Assembly: GCA_013399895.1 (NCBI GenBank)
Contig: VXBA01002855.1
Span: 2,135,979-2,199,978, forward strand
Reading direction: 5' to 3'
DNA length: 64,000 bases
From: Serilophus lunatus
Lineage: Eukaryota; Chordata; Aves; Passeriformes; Eurylaimidae
Positions 12,701 to 25,100 of the stretch are shown here, in pieces. The first letter of the stretch is position 1. Every line of letters starts with the position of its first letter. A model generated the notes under the pieces. That model did not search any database, was not told the DNA's origin, and was given only the letters and a program-made list of their open reading frames with translations. The position numbers and the translations under genes were made by a program.

Positions 12701-15700
12701 TGTAAAGGGAATTAAATAGCCAGCAGTCCCAATTTTTCCAAATGTAGCTAAGCTGCCAGCAACATGCTTTTGTGTGCACAGATCCTGCACCTTCCAGTGA
12801 CGTCTGCCCTCAACAATATTCCTGCTCCATGCTAACAAGGTACTAATAACAATAGTAATCACAGTTTGCCTGCTCAGCTCACCCCAGGAGCATGGCAGCA
12901 AATTGATGATCATTTCTCATTGAGAATTATGACACAGGCATATCACCTCACCCCTGGAATAAAACAGCACCTGCCAATCCCGTTAAAACAGCAAGGGGAA
13001 AAATGAAAGCCCTGCTGTAGCCAATCTGATTCCCTGCTGACTCTAATTACCCAGACGGGAATTTTACAATTGCTTCCTCCACCAACTCCTGCTCTGCAGT
13101 CTGCAGACTTTGGCTAGTTCTTTCTTTTGTATGCCTACTGCCACTGAGTAGATTGGGTTCCTAATGAGTCTTGACACTAATGGTACAGGGAGACAGCGCA
13201 ATTACATATCCCTCTTCCATTCAGAGCAAACCTGGCAGGAAATGACCTGAGACCTCACACCCTTCTACCCCAAAGAATCCAGTCATAATGCCTCAGGAGC
13301 AGGGCCAGCTGGTGCGTGCTCCCTACCCCCCACCCCCAGCAGCTCTCACTTCACTTCCCCTTTCCATTGTGCAGGTGGCTGGAAACAGTTCTTCATGGCC
13401 TAATCCATGACCAGTAGGTTGAGGCTAATACAGGAGCCAGAGAAGCCTGGGCACATTTGGAACTGAAGCCCATCAAGAAAGAAAATGAAACAAACAAAAT
13501 GGGAAAAAGAACATTATTTCACACTTGCTGGACAGCTCTTAACAGTGTCGATGTCTATTAGGTGTTTAACAATGTGTGTAACTCACCCTGCTTTCAAGTG
13601 GGAAGGGGAGAGACATGTGCTTCTGTGATTTCCATGTTGATTGTAGTCCAGGTGTAAAAGAGATTGGAGCTACCTATTGAACTGTGAGCTAATTACAAGA
13701 AGAAACAGATGTTGTCTGCTAATGAGGATGCAGATTCATAAGAAAAATGTTAGCTGGTGAGGAATAAATATGTCTTCTACTCCTTGAGTGAGCAGCAGCC
13801 TACAAAAGATGACTTATATCTATGGCTCATGTTGTCATGTCATCTAAACAACTCACAAGTGATAGTATGTTTGGCTCTGTCAAGAGCCCTGTAAAAGAGG
13901 AAAGCACTAGTCAGAATATACAGCCCAGAAGATGGGGCAGAGGACCAAGGACACATAGAGAGTCTGATGAAAGCATAAAATAAAGTAGGCCTAAATCAGC
14001 TTATTCACACTCCGGTGTTTTAAAGTACAGATCTTCTGTTGGCCTCATGCTAGTAACTCCGAAGCCAGCATTTCATATGTTGTTTCATTTCTTTCACTGC
14101 TTTACTACCCTATGATAGTATGATCTCCTACTTCTATTAACCTCACTGCTTTTGTTTCCCCTCAGGGACCTGTAAGTCTTCTGCCTTACAGCTGTTTACC
14201 ATGATGTACGGGGTGTTTCTCTTAGCCCTCAAAGGGTTCATCTGGCCTTCAAGTTTCTTCCTCCTCCTCTTCACCACCAGGTAACAAGGAAGTGCTGCAG
14301 TTCTCAGCTGCTCACCACCTTCCATCCTGTTACCCTCCACACACATACCCTGACAGATTCTCTGTGCAACATTTACTTTTCTCTCCTGGACAGCATTATT
14401 GGTGGTACTCTAAAGCTGCCATCAGCATGAGCTCTCTAATTTCAATGTTTATGGATTATTACAGTTTAACAACAAGAGAAAACATTTATCTCCAATCATA
14501 TCCTTAAAAGTTTTGAGGAATGAGAAATTGTGCAGAGAAAGCATCACAATTATGCAGGTGTTGCTATTCTATAACCCACTACACAAAGCATTCCTTACTT
14601 GTAATACACGAAAAAGGAGCAGTAATTTCAAGTAGCTCAGGGAAATCCTAATGGACTTCTTGCTTTTTATTTTCCTCTCCAGTTTTAAAGTATTATTTAC
14701 TGTAGTATTCAATTAAGAACAAGGGTTTACTATAGCAACCACAGCAGTGAGAGGTACTATTCATACACAGTTTCTGAAATACAAGCTTTTAAGCACCTTC
14801 TTAGCAACACTTGTTGATAAACCTATAGGCATAGGAGAGTGCTGTGTGGTTTTTAAGGAGTGACTTGCACATTAAATGAAGTCTGCAGAAACTGCATTGC
14901 TTGAGGTCTTCCCCTTTCTCTGTGACTTTCCCTTCCTAAAATTAGCACCTTTGTTATCAGAACAGCACTGATAAAAATAAAAAGACATCATCTTTGGATC
15001 AGGACTACAGAGATATTGTCATATGGCAGCTTTTCTCTCTGCCACTATGTGGCAGCAAAAGTTGCTTGTGATTCACTGCATCAGTATCATCATAGGCATT
15101 CCAGCTGTGACCTTGCCATCACTCATTCTGGGGACCCTCTCTCATTTGGCATCTGCCAGCTGTCAGCATGGGACTCCAGGGAAAATTACAGAAGATTTCT
15201 GGAAAATTACAAGGGGCAGCAGAAGGCAGTATTTGATTTTGCTCTATTTTTTTCCATAAAAGGCATTTCAGGTGCCTGCAGTGTCCCAGCTTTCTGACTT
15301 TCTTTTGCCTGGATGTCTCCATTCTTCTGCAGTCTTCCACTTCACTGCTTTAGTTTTTCTCATGTCTTTCAGTTTCACACTTCCTCTTCCAATGATGTCA
15401 TTTGCCTGCTCAAATCCATTCCACAAGAATGAGAGAGCAACAAAGAATCCTCTCCCCTTCTGATGTGAAGACTGAGTATTATTTAGACATATCAATGAGT
15501 ACTGATAATTATCTTCCTTGACAAGTTTTCCTTTCTCAAGCTGCATTCCTTTACAAAGGCACCTTCCAGACCCAGCAAAGCTGCAAATGGATGTGCACTG
15601 GGAAAACCCGCAATTAACAACTGTGGTTAACCACAAGCAGATAAGACCATTTTAAACATGCCTGTTTTTGTCTAGACTGGATGCTAAGTGGTGTTTGAAG

Positions 15701-18700
15701 TATACTCACTTTAGATGGCATGAGTAATTCTGTTTTCACATTCCCACCTGCTTCCCCTACTGGTTGAAAACATCATAACAAATATATTCACAGTTCCTGT
15801 GGATTTAATATTCAAGATTCACATTCTTTCATCGATTGAGGTACCATTGAATTCAAGCTGGCAGTGTTCCACACTGTAAGACAGAAGTGCTGATCACTGC
15901 ATCCTGATTTCTTATCTCATTATGGCCTACTTTATTAACTGATGTACTTTGTTGCATTTTCCACTTCCTTCCTAAAATCCAGCTGCTAGAATGGTCAGGT
16001 AACCACTCCACAGGGTAGCTATACTGGGGCAGAAGCTGAAGCAGCTATTTTTTGTAAAATGTGTTTGAGTTGAAAATGCTAAATGCACACACAGCATTAC
16101 TTTTCTTTGCAGAAAGCTGCAAACATGTTCATAACTGCATCCTACTATGAATTTAGGAAAGAGTGTTAGATTTACATAAAGACCAAACACTCCTTCGGGT
16201 AGGATCTCCTAGTTTGTACTGTTATCTATGCAATGGCTGTAGAAAGCATCTAAGCACAGGTAAGTAAGGATTTATGTGCTGCTGATTACAGCTGTTATTT
16301 CAAGAAGACTTAAGGGAAACACAGATGCACACCCTGGGCTCACAGAAAGAAACAGCTCTCAGCACTCAGGCAATTACGGCTGGAGAAAAGGAGCCACACT
16401 GAAGTATCAGGCTGCTCATTAACTTCCATTGCCAAGGTTAACACCTATATTTTAGCTCTCTCATGGATTTCCTGTGAAACTCCCTCTGATAGCCTGCTCC
16501 TCTCCTCCTGCTGTAGGACCCAAATCAAGCCCTGATTAGACTGTTTTCAATCTTCTTTAAAAAGCCATGGTCAATTTTAAGCGAAATGACATTGCACGAA
16601 TCATTTTAATTAAAAGAACCCTATTTTCTCCTTGACTAGAATCATACCCCAGGTAGCAACAACACTGACAAGAAAATCAACAGGTGGCCTGTTTGCCAAT
16701 TACCTGAGCATCACATCTGCTTTATTCAGCACATTTTCAGTAGCAATTGGTTACATTCACTCAGACTTTTATAGCCCATTTTATTAATGACTCTTTTAAT
16801 CCAAAAGCTAGAAATTTTGCTGAATCCCTTCAAAAAGATATTAAGAAAAGCTATACTCTTTGGCAGGCTAATGCCAAACAAGAAGTGTAGCCAGGATTTC
16901 ACTAATGATTCATTAAAAATCATGCTATTCAGCTCCAGCACATCCACTGGCTTGCTGGAAGGCATAAAGTCCCACATTGCTACATATTTTGAATATTTCG
17001 TCCCAATATGGTCTGATTATTGCTAAGTGTGAAATCACTGCCAGAAAATTTCACACAAGCTGGATTTAATCTCAAAAAAGGGTGGAGGATGAATATTACA
17101 AAAAGCCTTCTACTGCACTGTCCTTCAGCTTAAACTAAGGCAAGCCACAAGGAGGCTTGGTACCCATGCTAAGCTTCATATTGCTCATAAGTCTGAGAAA
17201 GCTCTCTTCAGCATAAATTCAAAGGTCTGCTTCCTTAGCTGGAAGCCAGCAGGAACTGTGCATTCCCTGTGGGTTCTGAAACAAAATTCCCCAGGCCTAG
17301 CCACTCAAACTGACTAAATGCACTGATTATGAGTCTGAAATCCCTCTGTGTTACTGCCCCCAGGCTCTTGATACTCCATTTTTTGGCACTCACACTGACA
17401 CCTCAGAGCACTTGTGTGCATTACTGCAGGACCAGCTCCACAGAAAATGTAGCTATAAGCTGCCTTCCTTTTATATGGGAGAAAAATCAAGTGTTTCCTC
17501 AGTGTTCAAAGCATTGACAGAAGCTGTGGAGGCTCTGGATTCAGCTTCATTTCTTGTTTGAGAGGCATTGGGCTCTTAGCTCTCATGGAACAGATTTAAC
17601 CATCAGTCTCTTGCTGAAACCATAGAACTGCTGTGAGCGATGAGGAATATGATCAAAGGGACAAGGAAATTCCTTGAGAGGTAGTAGATATGGGTTCTGC
17701 ATTAAGACTTCATTAAGATTTCCTGTTAAGAAGTTACTGGAAAAAATACTACTCACAGACTCAAAAAGCCTAAACTGGCAGATGTCTCATCTGACTGTGC
17801 TGAATGGGGTACCTGTGTTCTAGAAAGGGATGTAACTTTAGACATCTATCTTCAGCTTGCTGGCTTTTATGAATTGCTCTCTGGGATGCCTATTTCTCCT
17901 TGGATACTGCAGGAAGAATATAGGTACCTCAGTTAGGTTTGTGATATTACAAGCTGCAAATGTTTATGTCTTTGTGTCCTTGGTGTTGTAGGAGTTGTTA
18001 CAATCTCATGCTATTACATATTTCAAGGAGCAGTTGTTTCACCTATACCCTGTTGGCTCTTACCTCACATGCCCAGGTTTGGAAGGCAGCTCCTGAGGAA
18101 AAGATGCTGCCAGCCAAACCACCAGAGCTTGACATAACCACGCTTGCAGCAGAGAAAAAAAATCAAGTTCATAATCATAGCCTAAAGCTGAGTAAAATGA
18201 GAGGTTATGATGCATGATTGTCACAAGCCCTCTAGATTATCAGCAGAGAAGTTACCTCTTCTCTGCCTTGCTGATGACTAGGCCTGAATAGCTCTGCACA
18301 GCTGCAAGCAGAAAAGAGATACTTTTGCTGTGACAAGATAGCTCTAAGACTACCAGAAGAAACAGGAATAGGAGCAATCACTTGACACAAATTTAGTGGG
18401 ACAGCCAGTGGTTATCAAGGGCTTGCAAAAAGTGATTTTTCAGCTCAGCAGCTGAACCATAAAAAAAAAAAGCGTAAATATTTTATTTTATTTGGATTGA
18501 ACCAAAGCTTCTCTTTTTTAAATCCATCATCCTTCCTTCATGTTGAATGAGTGCTTCATCTGAGCCAAAATAGAATATTTTGTTTTCAAGAACTTGTAAG
18601 AAAAGTGAAAGAAATGAGGGATTAGATTCAGAGAGGTGATAGAAGAGTCTGTCACCAGTGTAACAGTCCCTCAGCAATGGTTGGTGAACTTACCTCAGAT

Positions 18701-19044
18701 TTGAGAAGTCATCCCTTAAAAACTAATTAATAAGGGGGCAAGAATTAAATCCCAGCTCCCTACCGAGTGTTTCATACATTGGATTAGAAAGTTGTGATTT
18801 CTCTGAACCCACAAACATAGACAATCCCTCAAAGACATTCCAAAGGCATCTCACCTCTTTATACCCCATTGCCTGTTAGCCAATGCACATTTCAGTGGTA
18901 GGGGAGAAATCCTCAGGCTGAAAGCAATTGAACTTTATTCTGTCATGGACTAGAGGTTTTCACCATGTACCCCTCTCTCATCCTGTTCTGCTGAAGTTAC
19001 ACAGTAAATTAGACTGTCACCTGCTAGTAATGAGGTAGCTACAG
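9707..19044. other. unique non-coding DNA with candidate conserved blocks
   Basis: No gene is recognised. Open frames are 100 codons or shorter and look random. Two blocks, about 10810-10990 and 16540-17030, carry dense homeodomain-type TAAT/ATTA words in otherwise complex, non-repetitive sequence. An exon-like segment without coding potential lies at 16113-16259. These are treated as findings and not as established features. Confidence 0.45.
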
Positions 19045-19120
19045 CAAGTCCTGCCCTAGGGCAAGAGATGGTCTTAGCATCCCTTCCAGCTGTCTCTTTC
19101 TGCAATCCTGTGATCCTGAC
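19045..19120 (+). repeat. short CR1 3'-end remnant
   Basis: The run 'gatggtcttagcatcccttcca' and the closing 'tgcaatcctgtgatcctga' resemble the last ~70 bases of a sense CR1 LINE. There, 'gatgatctt..aggtcccttcca' is followed after a short gap by the 'ttctgtgattctgtga' octamer tail. The fragment is short and diverged, so the match is only moderately certain. Confidence 0.45.
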
Positions 19121-22100
19121 TGATGAAGAATTCTTGGGTGAAACAAACACACTATTTACTATTTTCTTGTGTAGCCTAATAAGTTACCTAAGGGTGACTG
19201 AAACAGGATAATGGCTAGCAGGGTAAATTACGCAAATGGATTTTCCCTGGACACTCTAACCATGTTGAATGTCCTACCATTAGACAGCAAATTATCTGAG
19301 GCCAAAACAGAAGGGGCAAGCAAAGCGATTACTGGATAAAGGGAAATGGCTAAAGGAATATAAAGTTACTTTCTCAAGGAAGTTGAATTTTAAATGTTAA
19401 CTGGACTGTGGCAAAGTGTATTAGAAACTCCCTGGCTCTGAGAATTATTTTTTGTGTTGAAATATTCAGCAGAGTCAAAGTGTCAATTTTTCATGTTCAC
19501 CCGGGGGTTATTTCTCCAATAGCAGTTCTCTCCCAAGCATTCGCTATCAGTATGGATGTGCATTCCAGTGACTCTGATTCTTTTTCCTGCCACAGTGACA
19601 GTCTGTGGCCTAGTTTTGCCTCCTGCTAAACTTCCTGAGGAAAGCCAACACTAATGCCAGGCTTGGAGACAATACTGTCCCTCCATGGACTGTAATATGA
19701 GGCTGCAAAGCAAACTTTGCTTTCAAACAGCCACAACAAAATAACAAATCCACCCCTTCATTTTCTACACTTTATTTTCCTAATTAGGTGGGTGGGGGAA
19801 CAAATGTCCACATGCAGAAAGTAGGTGGGCATATACTGGATAAATCCCATGCTCCCAATTCTTGGCATGGAATGATGCAGCCATTATCCCTTCTAAATGT
19901 CAGGGAACTAGCTCCAGCTCTATGAGGTGCCAGACACCTGCTCCCACTACTCCCAGCTTTGCCTTCTGCTGTTGCATCTCTCACTCACAGGCCTTGGTGT
20001 AATTCCATTCTGCACAAATTGAGCCATAAGTGCCAGGAGAGTGAGATTCTGAAAGCATTTCATAGAAAGACACAGACCAGGGCAGCAACAGACTCACAAG
20101 GAGGGACACAGCTGCCGCTTCCATGAAGAGGACCCACTCAGTACTGAGACTGCACATTGATAAAAAGCCAGCAGAGGGTTAAAGCAAGATGCTTTCTTGC
20201 AGGCAGATGAAGTGAAATGGATTTAGGGATTTTTTTTTTCACAACAGAAAGAGGCAGAAGAGCCACAAAAGGCTACTGAAAGAAGATAGTAAGCTCTCTT
20301 GTCTGACATATGTCAACACAGAAGCAATGGCAACACAACAAGGCTGTCACATTGAAAAAGCCATTCTTCCAGCCACAGGCTGGGCTTCAGGGAAAATCCT
20401 CTGCAGTGAGGTCCTCAGTCAGAGGGAAATCTGTCTGACTTAGTGTCATCAGGGCTCCCTACATGCTCCGATCTAACAGTTTAAGGTGGGCTGAACCAGT
20501 GGAAAAACCATGATGTGTAGTAGAAGATAGAGCTGCAAAGAGGCACATCAGAGGGTAAAGAAGAAAAGGTGAAAGTGTGTCTCAATTTCTTTCTCTGTCT
20601 TCATGCAGGGACTTACACTGCTCATCTTGGGCAAATGATGCCCAATGGACCATTCAGCAGAAACCCTCACACCCTTCCCATTTGCACTGCATGGCCAAAA
20701 GAGGAGCCTGTTGCAGATCGTTGCAGCATTCCAACATGGTCCAACTCTATCACCATTCTTTGCAACATGGAAGCATTTAATTCCCCAGCTGGCTGTCAAC
20801 CCACACTCTTGTTGATGAGACTCTGACAGTTCTGCCAGAGAGACAGTGTGATTCCCCAATCCTGAACTTCATGGAATGTACAAGGGTGTTCACACCACTC
20901 TTGTCAGCTGAGCTGAGCAAAATCAGCTGGTTTATTCTGGAACCAGTTGGAGAACATGCATGCGAGTGTGCTACTCTTCTGGCCCATTTGGGGGACAGCA
21001 ATGCCAACAAGCAAGGGGAGTAGCTTTTGCACTGCAGGCCTGGAAGGAGAAAGAGACATACCTTGCCACGTTAGAGGCACAGCGAGCATGAGTAGGAAGA
21101 AAATGGAACATGTGTCAAGGCACAAGATGGCCACTTCTGTAGGCAATTGCCAGCATCCCAAGCTGCCTTAGACCACTCTTTACAATGCACATTATTTTGA
21201 CTGAAAGTGTATCAGTTACAGATTCCTTGGCGAATAAGAACACAACGTGCCGTTCCCGATGTTCTCCTGCTTGTTACACAAATTTATTGAGAGTTATTTA
21301 ATTGCTGACTGCTCCACAGCACATCACATCTCTTGTAGTAGAGCAAGTTCACCGCTCTTCCATGCTCAAACCTGTAGGCTGCTGGCCATAGCACTGTATG
21401 TCACACAAGCCATTTAGCTTATATCAAACTACAGAGACAGGCAAGAAAATGAGTCGGTACCTTGTTTTTTAGTTCATCACTGTTTTCACCATTTTCATGG
21501 AAATAGCAGATCTGCTCAGTTTTCGTCAGTAGCAATACTGTCACCACAACTTTGAGGTACTTTGAATTACTTGGTTCATGAAAGCCTGATGTGCTATTAA
21601 CACATATTTAAGGCATAGTCTCGGGAACAGTGGTGCCATCCAAAGACAAAACATCTTGCACTTGATGAACTGTGTGTCACTCAAAAGAAATGAGGCACTT
21701 TTCAATGACATGACCCTTTCTGCCACGCCATGCTGCTCTGGAGGCTGTCCATTAAAGACACCAAACAACACACTGAGCAAACAGGATTCTTCTTGTGCCT
21801 ACTGCATGGTTTCTTTGGCAAAGATAAGCACTGCTTTCCCAATGCAAACCATTTGTCAGCTTAATGCTTCTGTGAATGCCGGACCAGTCCTGCCACTGAG
21901 TGGCCTTCAGAAAAGATACTTGTTACACCATGCTAATGCAGAGGAAGAAAGTATTAATTGACATAGAAACAGAAGAATATTCTCAGACTACTTTCCACCT
22001 CATTTCCCAACTCACATGACTCCCCCATATGTCAGCTCGAGTTGCAATGTTTCACTTATTCAATTTTCTGTGGAATTGTTGAGACTTGAAAGCTCTTATG

Positions 22101-25100
22101 TATGAATTTAGTCTTTCCTCCTAGGAATTATAAACATTAATCAAACCGTACACTTCAAGATAATAATTTTTAATTGATATTGCATAGCACCTAGCAATTC
22201 CCAACTAAGTTACAGAACTTTGAACAATATTCATATAAAGCAAAGATATTGTCCTTCAGGAGACAAGAGGCAAACAGATGGAGAGGGAGCATGAGAAACT
22301 AAGAAATTATGTAGATTTCAGTCACATTCTGATTCTTACTAAAGAATGAGTCACTTTATAGTAGAGGGGTTTTGTTACTGTAGGGTTGGGGTTTTTTTAA
22401 GGAAGATCATTATTAGGAACTGCAAGATATGTGACAAGCACATATTTTTCTTACCAAATTTCTTATTTTCTAACCTCATATAGCACTTCAAAATATATTG
22501 CTATGAGCAAGTATGATTCTGAAGGAAAACCTCTGAAAATTGCTAAACAGAAGATTAACATCAAGCATATAAAATAATAATACAAGTAGCTGTACATGGA
22601 AAGGAGGAGAAATACTTCCCTGACCAGATGTCAGCAGGTCTAATTTTGATCCCAGATAACCAGTCTGAAATAAGGCTGTTTGCATCAGCACTTACCTGGT
22701 GTCAGTGGGTTAAAGGAACACAGAATCTGCTAGTCAAACACACAATACACCTACAATCTTTTTACTTTGCTGATATGATTCTCATTGTTGGGAGCTATGT
22801 GGATTTCCACTTCTGGAGTAATAACTTCTTTTCAGCCACCAAAATCCACAGGATCTATTTGTCTTGGAATCAGAAAGTGCCAGCTGTCTACTTCACCCAG
22901 TACAAATAAATGCAGATTTAATGTTTCAAAAAGACTTATAAAGAATTGTGGTTTTCTGAAGCCAGAGACAACCTTTTTATTCCCCACAGGCAATCTCCAG
23001 ACCTATTCTCCTTTTATGTTACCTGTAGATTAAAACCCAAAGTCTGTGTATGAAGATCACTAAAGATTATCCTCCAGAGAGAGAAAGAGAAAAGAGATTC
23101 TACTGGGGCTTTTGCAAAAGTCTCCAGGTTAGGTCTGCATTATGTACTATCTTGGAGAAGGGCCCAATTTCAGTTCATACAGGAAGCATTAGCATGGCCA
23201 ATTGTGCCATAAACTTCAAAAATAACACATGGTCCTTCCTGAGTTTGTTGCACAACATCTAGCTTGAGAAAAGGAAAGAAAAGGGAAGTCAAGGCAATGG
23301 AGAAGGAAGAGGAAGGGTCAATGAATACTAATGGAAAGGAAAGGGAATGACTACCTTCAATTTCAGGACAGATGTAAGATGGAGATAAGAGCATCTAAGT
23401 TCCATTATTGTTGTTTATTTCTCTTCTCACCTGTGAAAACCAATCCTTGAAATTCAGCAAGCTAGTAGGTCTGCCTCTTTCTTACTCCTCCTGCAAGCAC
23501 AAAAGCACCTGCTATTGCAAGAGAAAAATAAATATCTGACGAGGGAAGGGGCCAAGAAAGTATAATCTAGATGGCTTTCTCCTCACTTGAATGCAACCCA
23601 ATGTCAAAAAATCTCAGCCTGCACTCATTGTCCCTGACACAGAGGGACAGTAGAGCCACCACAAAGTCTGACCCTATGCCAGGTTAAGAACAAAAGGACA
23701 TTTGGACTTAATTACCCCTGTTGGAAAACAACCCCAAATTTGAATACAGAGCTGTAAGGGCAGTGAATTTTTTTTCCTCAAATAATTTAGAAGTTTCCTA
23801 TGCAAGATTTCAGCTTAAAAGACCCACACATTCAAGGAGGCACAAATACCACAAAATACTGTGGGATCGAAGTCTTAATAATATCTCAGACCACTCACAC
23901 TGAAAGGCTGAAAATGTACACTAGGCTGGCCTGAATCCCAAGAATAGCTGAAAACACAGATTCACATTTAAACCAGCCCAAACACCTTGGTACAACTATA
24001 AAGGTGCATCACCCAGACATTAAAGTACTCAGAGAGACTCAGACTAACATGATTACTTCACATATCTTTCCTCTACACCTTAGAAACTCTCTGTCAGTGT
24101 TTAGAAATGTTATTTTTTCACCTGTTTACTTTAAACTAATTTCACTGCTGCAAAAGCATTGTCTCTCTTCATTAGTAGGGTTTTCACAGAAAAAGCTGTG
24201 CTCTATCGTATGTATTTTAATAATTTACTCCAGCAGCATTCACTCATTTCCCTTTCAACTAGCAGTGCAACCATGCGAGTGCAATTCAGTGGATGAAGCA
24301 GCTATGAAAAATTGTTTAACTGTGACCTTAAGCAGCCTAGTTATGGCAGAAATCCTCTCCCATTAATCAGTTGCACTTTGTCTGTAGTATTGACTTTGTA
24401 CTCCTTATGGAGACTTTCATTGCAGAAAAGCTGGTGGATAGCTCAAGAATGTAAAAAGAACATTCAGATTTCAGAGCACCAAAAAAAAAAAAATAGAAAA
24501 AATATCTTGACAAAATTCTTATGCAGCTTAAAGATGCTGCAACATGTACTTTGGGAAATGTGGTGTGGCGTTTTCCTGTGTTATTTGAGAAACTGTGTAA
24601 TCAGCCAGTTGTTTGGCTTATCATACAAGAAGTTGCCAGCAAATAACTGTTATCTCTCAACTATGAGATTTCTGTCCCTGACTGACATTGCTGATTAAAG
24701 AGTTCCTGTGGTGAGTGAGTGTGGAAAGGCAACCATTTTAGCTGGCAGTATATTGTTCCTTATTCATATTACTTTCCAAAAAGGATGGTGTTTACACAAA
24801 GGACAAATGGCATCATAGCTGGAAAGGCAGAAGCAACCGTGAGTCTATAGGAAAACAAGTTACAATTCAGCACCAATGCAAGATTGTTGATGACATGTTA
24901 TGCTAAAGCTGGTGGGCCACATTTAGTTTGATAGTTATGATATTCTTACTTACGCAGCCGCCTGCCAGAAACTGTAGAGATCATCCTGATTAGAAAAAGG
25001 CAGTTCCAGAAGCACTGCTGTCCTGAATAACGTTTCACTTGTGAAACATGACAATTCCTGAAAGAACTGGTCAGAGGGATACATGCACAGAGTACATGCC

